Source: Fratercula arctica
Taxonomy: Eukaryota; Chordata; Aves; Charadriiformes; Alcidae
Assembly (NCBI GenBank): GCA_947846985.1
Contig: CANTUZ010000001.1
Span: 183,224,955 to 183,288,954 of the forward strand
DNA length: 64,000 nucleotides
Direction of reading: 5' to 3'
The position numbers were made by a program, and so were the translations under genes. Shown in pieces: positions 50,308 to 63,100 of the stretch (the stretch's first letter is position 1; each line of letters starts with the position of its first letter). The notes under the pieces were generated by a model that did not search any database, had not been told where the DNA came from, and saw nothing but the letters and a program-made list of their open reading frames with translations.

Positions 50308-50346
<39 letters not shown>
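50308..50346. repeat. Poly(T) run, 39 bases
   Basis: The longest homopolymer in the window. No minus-strand retrocopy is recognisable in the bases that follow it. Length should be treated with caution because such runs are often miscounted. Confidence 0.93.
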
Positions 50347-50351
<5 letters not shown>

Positions 50352-50992
50352 AAATAGTAAGCTGGAGGTGTTCTCCTGTGAGAACTCGGCTGTTTCCTGT
50401 ATGATGTAGCTTTGATTTTATAATTACTTTTTTTCCAAGACTTGTAAGCAACAATTACCACCACAACTATCTAAAACAATTAAACATGATAACCATCTAT
50501 GCCAGTACAATCAATCCAGTCGGCGCCCAAGCCAGTCATTCACCCACAGATTTCCCCTCCCCACCTCCAGTTCCTCATGGGCTGGGAAAGTCACTTTTTC
50601 AGAAAACCATTCCCAGGGGTGGCCCCAGTAGCACGCCAAGGAGGCCACCCACTTGGAATTATTTCAGACCAGAACATATGGCACAGGTAACATGATAACG
50701 CAATGAATATATAGTTCCTTCTTGATATCTCACGATATTATCGCTCTCACAGAGTAATCACCAACTACTGAGTTACAGTGAAATAGCTGAGCAAACTCCA
50801 GTTTCCGGGTTCTGAGTTCGTTCTACCTGTGCTTCTCTCCCATTCCTATCAGAAGAAAGCACTGGAGCCTCACTCAAGGCAGGCAGCGGTGGGAGCAGCC
50901 TTGTGCTCCGCCAAGTTCAATGTCACCAGCAGCCTTTAAATACTGCTCACAACTAAGTGTTACCTGGGCTCATGAAAATGAAAAGGGGTCAT

Positions 50993-51011
50993 AAAAAAAA
51001 AAAAAAAAAAA
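50993..51011. repeat. Poly(A) run, 19 bases
   Basis: Uninterrupted homopolymer with no flanking retroelement seen. Confidence 0.95.
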
Positions 51012-51796
51012 GGATTGACATGTTTTGCAAAGTAGATTTTTAACTTTCAGTTACTTAAACCTGGCTCATCAATTATACTACAAACCCCTGACAGCTGACC
51101 AACAGCAGCATTTTCCACTGTAAAAGCCAAGTAGGTTATTCATGTTCTTTATCTTGTTAAGATGAGATTCTGGGCATCACATAAAAAACAGCTAGTCACA
51201 CCTTGTGAAAAGCCTCCAGGTAAATAAGAATTTAAGGCAAAGTTCTGTTACGTGGATCATTTGTGAACAGTCAACTGAATGCTCAAAACAGGTTTTTTTT
51301 TCCTGTGCTCCATTATAAAAAAAAACAAACCCTGCACCAAAAAAACCCCGCTCTCTGCAGGGGACCCTCCACCCTGAGAATCAGTGCTCTGCTCTCCCAC
51401 GTGTGCTCTGAACTCCCAAGGAACGGGTCCCTCTCCCAAACCTCTAGGAACCAAAGGTGTGCGATGCTGTCGGACATAGCAGGTCCATCTGCAGTTTAGA
51501 GCACTTTGCTGGACTAGAGGAAACACTCCTGTGCATCAGTCCTGCAGAGGAAGGGGATGGGGAGATTAAGAAAAAAAAGCATCTTTTACCTTTAGGTGTG
51601 ATATTTGCCATATTTACAAGGCAACACTAGAGCTGTGTGTTCCTCTCCTGGGTGTGTAGACCCTCTGGCAAACACATGCAAACATTTTCCAAATGGAACC
51701 AGCACTAACCAGAGGCCACTAGTAAAAATAGCACTGATGAGAGAGTGAATATCTTTAGGACTATTTATATGTGCTGGCTCTGAGCAGCAATTTAAG

Positions 51797-51848
51797 AAAA
51801 AAAAAAAAAAAAAGAGAGAGAGAGACTCTAAAAAAGAAAAAAAAAGGA
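51797..51848. repeat. Purine-rich A/(GA)n tract
   Basis: An A run, then GAGAGAGAGAGA, then a further A-rich segment, all on the plus strand. Low-complexity purine tract. Confidence 0.85.
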
Positions 51849-53852
51849 AAGCCAGAGTTCCTCATCTGTGTACAATTAATAAAAGACTGGATCATTCAAG
51901 CATGGGTTTTGGATGGATGCCCTAGCTCCATTTCAGTACTTCAGAGTAAAATAAAGCAGCTCCACAGTCTCACTCCACAGGGAATAAGTACCGCTTGCTG
52001 CAGAAACGAACGTATTATACTGCATTTCATCTTACGGTAATATTGATTAGTACTACCAGCTTGTTTTGTATTTGCAAAGGAAAATTTAATAATAAAAAAG
52101 GTTTAAATCTGTAGACATAGTTAAGGTTATTTTTGCTGAATTTCCAAATGCAAAATGATGCATTTAAGCATAATGCATAAGTTGACTATCTTTGTATTAC
52201 TTTACAGTATAAAAGATTTTCTTGAAATATGAAATGATACAATTATCATTGATCGGCACACCACTGTGAGTGCCATACTTTCTCCGTGGCTTGCTCCATC
52301 GTAATGGATGCCTTGCAAATCACTTTATATATTCACATTCACACTTAGGAAATTTATCAACCTAAAACTTCTCCAGAACTGCCTTTGAAGTCTGTTAATC
52401 ACACCTGCACTTTTGAACCCTATATAGGAATCTTCCCAATCCACTGACTTCAATTAAGTAAATCACTTTCCTATCTGTCAGGGAACAAAAATATAAGTCC
52501 CTAATAAAATATGAAATACAAAGTTTGTTTAGCCCATCTCAGCATAAGAGGCACCATATCATGTCAACCCAAAAGCTGAGACAAGTCAGTGTTCTCTTTT
52601 CAGCGGTGGTTGCTAACACATGCTTAAGAAATAGAGAAAATACAAAGCAGTGTTTTTGCTGGCACACCTTCTCACGCTTCCAGCAGTTATCAGGAGATTG
52701 CAGAAAGATCAAGACGTATGAAGTTCACAAACCCATTTCCTGCCACAGTGCAGGCAGGGACACTACATCTATAGCAGTATGTTTATGGAATAATATTTTA
52801 AGTGTTAAAATTGGAAACATCACTCTGAGGTTTTATGATTTACTACCTTTCTAAAATCTGAGAGAATAAAGGCATTAAGTGTCTGAGTTCCTAAAAACAT
52901 ATATTAAGCGCTCTGATTTCAATTGACTTTTTGCCTTAAGTTACTTATTTAAAGAGAATTTACGTGCTTAGCTTTTCCTCAAAAAGGTTGCAAAATCCTT
53001 GCCTGAGCAATTTGGCCATAACCAGATGGTAAATAAGCTTTAGAAGCAGGAGATGGAATTTGCTTTTCCAAATCCTTTTGCCCCTTCTCTAGGCAGATTT
53101 TAAGGAGGTTCTATTATAATATGCAAATCTATTATATTTACTCAAATGTCGTAACAAGAACAAAAATTTTCCTTGTTCTACTACTGAGCTAACAAACATT
53201 CTGCAATTAAAACAGCTTAATTTCAAATAGAAAACTAAGTTCAACCTTATCAAACTTGTACCTGTTGTCTATCCACTCCTCTGTCTCCTCATCGATGCCT
53301 TCTTTCCAGACAGAGCAATATTAGATTGCCCTCTAACGGATTACTTGCACAATTGCACAATCATGTTTTTGCTGTTAGAAGTGTTTAAGATGTAAACAAG
53401 GTTGCACTAGAAATCAGAAAATTAATGCTGTTTTGTCAATGATCTTTTTAGATTTGAATTAAAATTCGAAAAATTTTAATTGTCAGCCTATTCACTTTAC
53501 TGTATTCAGTTGCAAAATGAAGTAACATGTGCTGCACGTTCAGGTTTTAAAATAGCCTGAGACCGCAAATTGAATTTGAAATCTAGAGGCAGAAAGCTGC
53601 TTATAAAAATACTGAAGTAGAAGCTGAGACAGCAAAGGATTTCTCAAGAAAATTTCCATCACGAGACTCCAATTCGACTTTTGCACTCAATTACCTACCC
53701 AGAACTGGACGCTAAATTTGCCGACTCCACCGCTGTCCTCCTTTGTCAGCAAGATGACAGCCAGCACGACTGCCTGCCTTTCTGCCCTTTTCTTTTTTCT
53801 CCCCTGAACTGAAAGTGCTTATCTCTTCCAGATGGGAAACAACTACGTTTTG

Positions 53853-53872
53853 AAAAAAAAAAAAAAAAAAAA
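53853..53872. repeat. Poly(A) run, 20 bases
   Basis: Uninterrupted homopolymer followed by GAAGAC. Confidence 0.95.
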
Positions 53873-54866
53873 GAAGACTGTAGAAGATATCTGAGCATAT
53901 CTAAACGTGACATCCAAAGCAGAGAAAGGACATAGGGATTTACGCTACATAGCTATTTGAAGATACTCTATTCTTAAGGTTTATAAAATAATTTAACTGA
54001 AGATTTCACTATTTCCAACATACAGTTTAAAATAATGTAGCACGGCTCAAAGAAAAAAAATATCTTGATGCATTTTAATACAGAAACCCACGTGTACGTC
54101 CCTAAGCCCCAGTGCAGCCTCCTTGGTTTGAAGCGAGAAGAAACTGACCACCTTGGAGGCATCCCATCCTACAGAGCAGCAAGAGGCTTGTGTTACACAA
54201 ATATAAACCAAAGATTTCCTTCACGAAGCACTTTCCTCACTCCACGTTATCCACAGACCTTACGGCAGATGTGGATGGGGCAGCCGTCCTGAGCACGGAG
54301 GAGTGGCGGAGCTTCAGGCAGTTCAGGTAGGTGGGGACAGGCAACCTCACTCCCTGGAGCTCGGCAGGTCCACATCAGTGCCGAGGACCAATTCGGTACC
54401 TTTAGAGACGCAGCCCGCCCTGGCAGAAGTCAGCCCTTGGAGTAAGTAGGTAAAAGGCGAGGGTGCTTTCTGTGTTGCTGTTTGCTTTTCAGACTTTTTA
54501 GTGCTGCTCCAGTGATAATTTTTAATTATCTTCATTTTCAAAATGCTAAATATCCATTGTGTATTTCACCAATTAAAAAAAACCCCACACAATAAACAGT
54601 GAATAAATTTCAATTTAATGCAATATTTAACATACTAAAAGAGCAACAGTGCACAAGTTTAAGCACAGCATCTATCATCCTGTAGTTGCCCAGCTTTACC
54701 CTTAAAACCACCAGAATCAACATTTGTAAATTAAAACCATTTATCTTTAAAGCATGAGGAATAAGATCTGGTGAACATGAAGAAAATGGAGACTGGACTC
54801 TTTAAACATTATTGCACAACCACAGCTCTTCTTCCTGGGACTAGCAGGATAAAGGGGGTTCAAGGG

Positions 54867-54893
54867 AAAAAAAAAAAAAAAAAAAAAAAAAAA
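54867..54893. repeat. Poly(A) run, 27 bases
   Basis: Uninterrupted homopolymer; no retrocopy recognised upstream. Confidence 0.95.
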
Positions 54894-55806
54894 GAGACAA
54901 AAGGCATTTCTGGATTGCTAAATTCATTAAGTTTAAGCAAAATACAGACAAGTGTCAGCATCCAACAGTGGAACAAAAAGAGACCATCTCAGATCTACAT
55001 CATAAAGCTAAAACAAGTCGTAGCAAAAACTATGGATTAAAGACATTTGAGTAATCACGTTTCATTTGCTGCAAGAGCTATTTGATTTTGATGATATCAA
55101 AGAAAATTACATTTTCTTCTTTTGTTCTTATAATGAGGTGTAAGTTAATTAAGTCTGAACACACATGTATGTACAAACAAAACAAGACAAATAAGCCTTT
55201 CTGATAATATCCAACCAGTGTACCATGGAACAGAGGTTTCTAGCTAAAGCCCTAACCACTGTGGGATTTTTTTTTCTAAAGCTCTCCAGAAAAGCTATGT
55301 AATTTCAAGTAACAATTTCTGTCTTGTTCTGGTTGAACTGAGATTTGAGCTATTATACTTAAACCAAACTAAAACGAAAGAGAAATCCACTAAACTGCCT
55401 ACGACATTTTCCTCCCTGAAACTGGGTCTAACCTATGCTCTTGAATATAATGACTTCTGGCACTTGCCCTCAGAAACAGAAGCAATTTCTACACCCAGAC
55501 CACCCAGCATCTGACTATCTGATTAGGGCAGAAACAAAGACTTAAGTACTGAAGATGATATATATTTCCATATTCAAGTGCTCAAAAATATGCTTACCCA
55601 AAGGAAAGTGCATTTCAGGAAGGTTACTTCTTCCTTTGTCCTTCTCTTAAAGTTGTAACATAGACTAAAACTAAAGGAAGAGTTTCTAAATGACTATGGT
55701 TAACTAAATAAGCTAGTAACTAAATAACAAAACAGGTTATGGTGAAAAGTATTTAAAAAAAAAAAAAAGGCCGAAAAAACCCAACACAAAGAAAACAGCG
55801 GTAAAA

Positions 55807-55866
55807 ATTAATTCACTTTCAATCCTCATTTTTCTTAAGAAAAATGAGGATTGAAAGTGAATTAAT
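55807..55866. repeat. Perfect 60-bp spacerless palindrome
   Basis: Bases 55807-55836 are exactly the reverse complement of 55837-55866, with no spacer and no mismatch; the centre is CTTAAG. Each arm is 30 bases. The left arm contains no G and the right arm no C. The match stops abruptly on both sides (55806 A against 55867 G). It could extrude a cruciform or, if transcribed, fold into a 30-bp hairpin. No target-site duplication, transposon end or known element is visible. A template-switch mutation at a replication fork, or an assembly fold-back error, are the two plain explanations. Confidence 0.97.
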
Positions 55867-57655
55867 GAACTTTACTAGGCAACCGGTATCTATTTAGGAA
55901 TATTCAAAGGCTGAAAGAAAACATTGTCAAGCACAGAAGAACAATTTGCGTTAAGATTATGAACTGGAAGTCAGCATTTCTAAAGTTATCTTCAAAGTAT
56001 GTTTGAGACTGAGAACAGCAAACTCTGTAAGGAAGAGGGAACTCTGAAACATAGAAGCATGCCACTCAATCAGCTTTTAAGGAAAAATATTTGAAATCCT
56101 GCCTCAAACCTCAAAATAGACTGCTCACTATCAACTGGAAGTGTAAAGGGAGAGACACCAATATCAAACAAAAGTATTATCTGGTACAAATTCCAAAGAG
56201 GGTGGGGAAGTGCAAAGAAAAGGAGGCAGAAGCATAGCAATGCTAACCAATGTGACTATCCTGCGGCTGTGACACCAAAGCGCAACACGAAGTGGGGAAG
56301 GTTCAATGTCCTGCTAGAAAGGCTGTAGAAGAGTCTCTGACAACAGCCACTGTATGGTACAACAGAAGTTTGAAAACAATTTAGAAAAATATATAGCTCT
56401 GACTTTTTTTTTTTTTTTTTAAACTTGTTACACAAGTCTCAGAGTAAGTGTGATCTTTGTCTTAAAGGATTAGTAATCAAGAAGGATTCTGCAGGGGCTT
56501 CTGTGTCAAGTGGCTTCAGATGATGCTTCTGTCTCTCAGCCTTCTTGTTATTCTTTAAAAAAAAAAAAGAAAAAAGAAAAAAGTGATTGCATAGGTCTTT
56601 TACAGATCAATAGGAAGCAGAAATGTTTATTCTGCAAACGGTAGAGGAAGCTGTCTGACTCCAGGGGAAATGGTGGAACACATGACATGAGAAGTAAGGG
56701 CAAATAAAGTAAATGGATCAAGACAGTATTCTTCCTCTGAGCTCTTTTTGGCTATAGCACCTTTTGTCTTTACTTCTAAGCAGCAGATGTTCTTCTAATG
56801 ATACTTTAAGTTTCTTTCAAACTGAAGGGAGGACTTTTGAAACCATTATGGATTACTATGGAATCTCGTCCAGGTTTGGGACGACCCAAGTCCCATGTCT
56901 GGGATGGTTCACCTGAACAGCTGGCTCCAGCAGAACCAGAAAATCCCAAAGGGTCATTGATTCACACTGAAGATGAGAAGTAGTACTTCACCTCCACATC
57001 TCTGTGAAGACAACCAAGACAATCAAATGACCTGTACCCTTAAAACAGCAGCTGCCACTTTCAGTGAGGGCCCGCCACATCATCATGCGTGTGTTTTATA
57101 GACCCCACATCTATATACTACTGCTCACACAAATCCACCTCTGAATGTGCCCAGTTAATCCAGAGGAACTAAGCCCACTGAAAACTCTTGTTGCACACCA
57201 GGTACTGATTTGAAGTCACTGCACATTGAGTGTTTGCTGACACTAGTAAAAAAAAAAAAAATCCTGTACATTTACAGTTAATTTCAGTTTAAAGCAAGGT
57301 GAACAGATTTCCCAAGTACTAACAAGAAGAACAGGGAAGGACTGGATGTTTTATCACAAGCACTCTAATGCCTTAAGGATGGAAACTAACTCAGCAAAAA
57401 AACCCCAAACCCCTGAAGGTTAATTTGATCGCATGACTAGCGATTCACACTTCTCCTCACCGACCTCTATCAGAAAAAGCAATTACTCTGCAGAATAACT
57501 AGGTGCTCAAATAGACTACTAATTGTACCATATGTGGGTGGGAGATACCATCTCTGAGATTTTGTTCAGGTTGCATTCTTTTTCTCCTGTTAGAAATGCA
57601 TTCCTCCACTTCTTCCACCCCATTTCTAGATCCATATCTAATGGTGCTACTAAGG

Positions 57656-57672
57656 AAAAAAAAAAAAAAAAA
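57656..57672. repeat. Poly(A) run, 17 bases
   Basis: Uninterrupted homopolymer followed by CCAGCACACACAAC-type low-complexity sequence. Confidence 0.93.
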
Positions 57673-60132
57673 CCAGCACACACAACAAAAACCCAACCAG
57701 CCTGACCTCATGGATTGCTTCAGCTTCCCTGTATGTAATCCTGGTGATGAAACAAGATGGTGCTTCAGAACAAACACTTACTCCGGTTGGGAGAAAGCTT
57801 CCACCTCGGTCACCATCTCCTGACTGTAGAAGGGAAAAGACTATTTGTTCAATCACATGATGAGCCCGGAGAGTCTTTACAGGACAGGTGAATGTTAGAC
57901 ATCACAAATTATATTCCAGTCATGCAATTCCAAGGAGCTAGAAGAAATCCTTTAAACGGATCTGAACAGGAAGGAGCAACGTGATTCTGGCAACAATTCT
58001 TGCAAGTCTCAAACAGTCAAAAGATGCAAAGCTACATCACCAGGTGATGAAAGATAAATGATAGGAAAAGACAGCCAAGAGAAGTTCTGTACCTGTAAAG
58101 AGTTGCCAGGTAATAAAAAACTGAAAATTCAAATCTGTGCATATTTGTGAGGTGGGGAGAAGCGGTAGAAGCAGTTGGTGATAATGTAGCTTTGAAGGAA
58201 GTCTTTTCTAGGCAGATCTCCGTTTCTAAACTTTGTTTTGAAGCTGCAAAGTTTTAAAAACTTATTACACCTTCTGGACTTCAATATTTAAAAGTATAAA
58301 CAAAAAGGTTTTGTTGCCTCAAAGCCAGTTTGCAAGAGCACAAGCTCTTACAACTCTAAGTGTCAACAAGTATATGCCAAAACGAGCACAGACGCTTTTC
58401 CTATGGGGGCTCTGGCCCCACTCTCACTCTTTTCATATGAAACTCAAGGCACTCGCTTTCTCACCTGCTTTCTTCCATTTACAGCATATTTCCAGGTACT
58501 ATTCCAGCTTTTCATTTACAGCACACACATGTGAAGTACCTTGACTCTTTTCTCTACTTTTCACGCATAACCTCTCCCCCCCCACCCGCCCAAATAATTG
58601 TAACAAATTCTTCACTACCTTTCTTCACTTTTTATTTAACATGTTCTCCTCCCTTCCCATCCCTCTGTCTCCTTTTTCTCTTTCATTCCCATTCATCCCC
58701 TTTCAGCCAAAACCCACATCCAGTGTGCTGCCAAAGGCCGGAGCAGGGCGGGGGGGAAGAGACAACGACAGAGCAGTAATTTCAACCTTTCCCTGTTTAT
58801 GACCCCTCAGAACGTGGCTAAATATAAAACTTTCCAAGCCTGTTCCTTTGGCTTTGTGAAATACCTTTTTTGCAAAGATTTGTTTTGAATCAAAGAAGAT
58901 GTTTCTAACTAACATGACACCAGTCTGATTTCCTTGTGTGCTGTATTTCCAAATAGATGACGTGCTTTATCTTCTCTTTTTGCATCAGAAGAGTTTCTTC
59001 AATCCCACTGCAGTTGGGTTTTTTCTTTAAATCCCTCTTTAAAACTCTCCTTTGCAAAAGTAGACCAGCTTTTAAAAAAAAAAAAAATCCAAAAGAATTT
59101 AGATATCTAGCCTATGTTGATGACCTGTTTCATTGTGCTCCAACCTTTTTTCCCCTCTGTAATTTGGTTTATACCCGAATTGCAAGCTACAGCTGAAACC
59201 ACCTTTTTGCTCTTCATTTGAACGCTACCCAACCCAACAGTGTTAACTATGACTTCAGTTCCAATAAATTAGTTAGTAAGAGCTTTTCCTTTGTTTTAAG
59301 TGTGCAAGGCTACTTTTTTTCCCCAGCAATTCAGTCTTAGTTAATGAAAATCAGACAACCTTGATAATTAAGAAAAACTATTACAGCTACTTCTTACAGA
59401 AAGGCACCGACTACTCTGAAGTTCAGCAACTGCTGCACAGAGAAAGACATAAAAAGAAGATGTAAATTCACTTCCACCAAGTTATGCTCTATCATGAAAA
59501 GCCATGATAAAGTTGCATTCAGACAGTTCTCAGACGTTTTAATAAGTAACCCAAACACGCACAGCTTTCCTATGTGGGAAATCTTGTTTCAGTAGATTCA
59601 TTCACATGAAGCAGGTATACATGACACAACAGCGAAGAAGCTTTCGAAAGCTTTTTACACAGAGGAGTTGTTGGGTTTTTACTACCTTAAGCTTCCTCAA
59701 ATTTTTGATAACAGTTTTTTGGTCTTTATCCCAATGAAATATGAAGGGAGAAGGAGAAAGCAGACACACACATTTGATGGAAAAAACAGTGGCTACCAAT
59801 GTAAGTGTCTCCACACTCAAGGTACTTAATCCTCCAGGAAAGGTGCTCCAGGGCTCACAGGCTGGGATGTGCCTGAGCAGGTATGGTTTGTTATTGACAA
59901 TGAAAAAGTGTTAATATATTTATTATCCCTGAAAGTGCTAACATTATTAAAGGTCTGTATGCTCCGGTGTTTCCTACAGTAAAAACATCAGCTTTCTATT
60001 AACGTTTCCCTCTGGTAAAAGTTGAAGTCGACATGATAGATTGAGTCTGTCCTTTTTGAGAAGAGAAGGTGCTCCGTATTCTCATGAGACAAAGACACAC
60101 AGGTTCAATGATTAGCTGACCAGCCACAAGCA

Positions 60133-60137
<5 letters not shown>

Positions 60138-60169
<32 letters not shown>
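60138..60169. repeat. Poly(T) run, 32 bases
   Basis: Second longest homopolymer in the window; no retrocopy recognised on either side. Confidence 0.93.
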
Positions 60170-60173
<4 letters not shown>

Positions 60174-63100
60174 GTGGGCTGCATGTGCTGAAATAGTGTG
60201 GGAGGCATTACAAAGAAGGGGAGGAAAAAAGTAGCTTCAGGCAGGTTTTGACCCCGTGTTTCAAAGAGCTAATCAGCTAGAGATTGGGGAGAACCCGTAA
60301 AATCTCTAGTCAAACCCCTTATACCTTTACTGAATCAGAAGACAGGAAAAAAAGGCTTTCAGATTCCCTCTGATGCAATTAACATTCTCTCAAGTTTTTG
60401 ATTTAGTTATAAAGTTTACAGAAAATATTCTTCACAACAGAGAAAGGACTGCTTTTCTCAAAAAAGCATCATACCAGCAACACAAATTTGAATCTTTAGC
60501 AACTTAACACTATCTCAGGTTAACCTTCAGAGCTGGTAGCCACAGCAGAAGATAAACTCCCTCTGTCACCCTGAGGAACACACCTTCAACCTCCTCCAAA
60601 TGATCTGTCTACTAACAATTTCCCAGCATAGGTAGAAAACTTTCAAGTTGCTGTGGACCTCTGAACTGGAAAGCCAATGGCAGTAACACCAGAAAATCTG
60701 TTCTGCTTAAACATTGAGGGATTCACTTAATAAACCAAGTTGGTTTTTTCCAAGCATCAATGAACATATTAAATTAACCCAGATACGTCTACAGGTGATG
60801 GTGTTCCTGGCTATACCAGAATTACAATAATTCCGACAATATTAAGAAAAATATTAATGAACAAAATTGATGCACTAAAAAAAAAGCCAAACAAACCAAA
60901 AAAACCACCACACACCAACAATCAAAACCTGCTAATACATGCCAACAAAAGCAACCTTACACCAAGTATGTCTCATTGCGAAAGAGGAGCCAGAAGATCA
61001 GGTGGACTGTTGCTGGGTTCCAACAGCACTGTACTCACTGCAGCTTCTTAATATAGGTTATCTCCTGTGTGCAGTAATGACTTCAAATGACTTGGCTATG
61101 AATTCCTACCATCAGGCTTTTCCATGATGCAATCAGTTAGCAGAACAGCCATAATTAGTCCCACCTTCAGACACTCTTGGAAATAACTCTTTCTAGACAC
61201 ACCCATCAAACGCAAGTACTGAGACACAGCAGTCACTTTATCATTTAGGTTTTGTCAGCACTTTTAGAACACCTCCAAATTACATATGAAAAGACTTGAC
61301 TGTCTTGACTGTCTAGAGCACTTTCATTCAACAACTTTGTTTTCCTTAGCAGCTTGCCCCAAGGATACAAATTCCCAGTGATGTGTCAGTTCATCAAGAT
61401 TATGTGGTGCAATGGAGCAAACAGTCATTTATCATACACGTCACCAGGCTGCAAAATATTTCTTTCAAATGCAGTATTGACAAATACAGCAAATTATAGC
61501 AGCTTATCCTGGTTTGTGTCACTGCTTCTTTGCAAACTCTGTCACCTTCAATTTCTGGTCATGAATATCAGCCCTTGTTCTGGCAACATATGCTATAAAG
61601 AGCAAGCAAGTTCAGATAGCAGATAAGACAACTGACAAAATGACTTACAGCAATGAGACTGAAGAGGCAGCAGGTTTGTTTATGTGGGCCATGGCTTAAC
61701 CCTCCAATCACTCTAGGAATTCCAGACGTGCTGTTATGCATATGTGGAATGACACATTAGAAGTAAATTCAGAAGAAAGACTGAATCAGAAGTTCCTGAG
61801 CACAAAACCTTTAGTCCAGAGAGGAAGGTACATGTGAATAAAAACAGTAAAAATAACACTGCAAACACAGGGGACAGATTTTTGAATCAGGAAAAAAAAA
61901 AAAAATGTTTCTATGTATGCTTATTTGGATATTATATTTTTGAGCTCAGTAACAGTTTTTAAAAATGCTTATTTGGATTTTGCACCATTTTATAACTCTA
62001 AGAATCTTCTATAATATTTAAAAGAACTGAAAATACACAGGGAGTCTGTCATTTAAATCTAGCCTGACAGCTGAAGTCCTGTTCCTGTATCCCAACCATG
62101 GGGCCATAAGCTTTACTGCCCAAGATGGCACCGACTTCTGGCTTCTTAAACCACTTTGCCTGTATCTACAAAACCGTAACCATGAATGTCTCAATAAAAA
62201 GTAATAAAAGACAAATACCATAATTAAGGTTATAAAATAAGGTATAATTAATTCAATGTATTCTTGAAAGTTCCAATTCCAGAGAGAGAAACTCCTTCCC
62301 TTATTTGTTCTCCCAATTTAGAGAACACAAGGGAAAGCTCATCTGCTGACCTTCACTGGCATTGTGGTTACTGGAGAAATACGCAATGGCTGTAAGAAAC
62401 ACTATGCCACTGAAATGACACAACCATGAATACGGATGGAAATCAAACACAGCAGATCTAAGTCAGGGGTCTGGGGTTTGATTAACTGCATTTTCCTTTG
62501 AACTTCAGAGATATGAAACTCTGGTGACAAACAGGGCCCCTTGATGTGGATAGACTCACAGAAGATACAGAAGACACAAATGTGTTATTTCTTTCATACA
62601 GTTGGGAAAAAATTGCTACCATAGGCTCCAATCGCTTCCAAGAATTAAGAGCAAGTCTCATCCGAACGTGTGTAAAGAAAAAGAAAAAACCCAAACAACA
62701 ACAACAAAAAAATCCAACCCAACCACACATTTCAGTCGAGAAAGGACGTTAATGAATTCAGACCATTTAACAATTACGGACTAACAATACTGTTTAAATT
62801 GCTCATAACGCATTTGGACCACAACATTTTTCCTGCAGTAAATGCATAAAATAAATTAATAAAATGACTAGCTAATAAAAGTAAATTGTAAGCTAACAAA
62901 GCTTAATTTATTGCTGTCTTCATAGCATAGTTCTACAGGGCTCGTAAAAGAGAAAACTTACTATTATGGTTCCTGAGTTAAAGCCACACAGGATCCATTT
63001 CCTCAAACTATGTAACAGGACGTATCTATAACTAATCAACTGCCATTATTCTGAAAATACACAGTGTAGGTAAGAGCGCTGACAATAAGCCAAGCTCTGG

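Larger units (their letters stand above)
45337..55806. other. AT-rich non-coding DNA, no gene seen
   Basis: About 10 kb with simple repeats and long A/T homopolymers. It includes a GC-richer patch at 46.14-46.33 kb and a complex low-repeat tract at 47.4-47.72 kb. Open frames are all short (110 codons or fewer), overlapping and unsupported. Confidence 0.6.

Noticed and set aside
50308..50346. T39 as the tail of a minus-strand processed pseudogene
   Set aside because: The sequence after the T run shows no recognisable mRNA, and no target-site duplication was found by eye.
58957..59196. Open frame containing AYVDDLFHC, similar to a reverse-transcriptase YxDD active site
   Set aside because: No other reverse-transcriptase block is found on either side, the frame opens in an A/T-rich tract, and the motif is short. 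Most likely chance.
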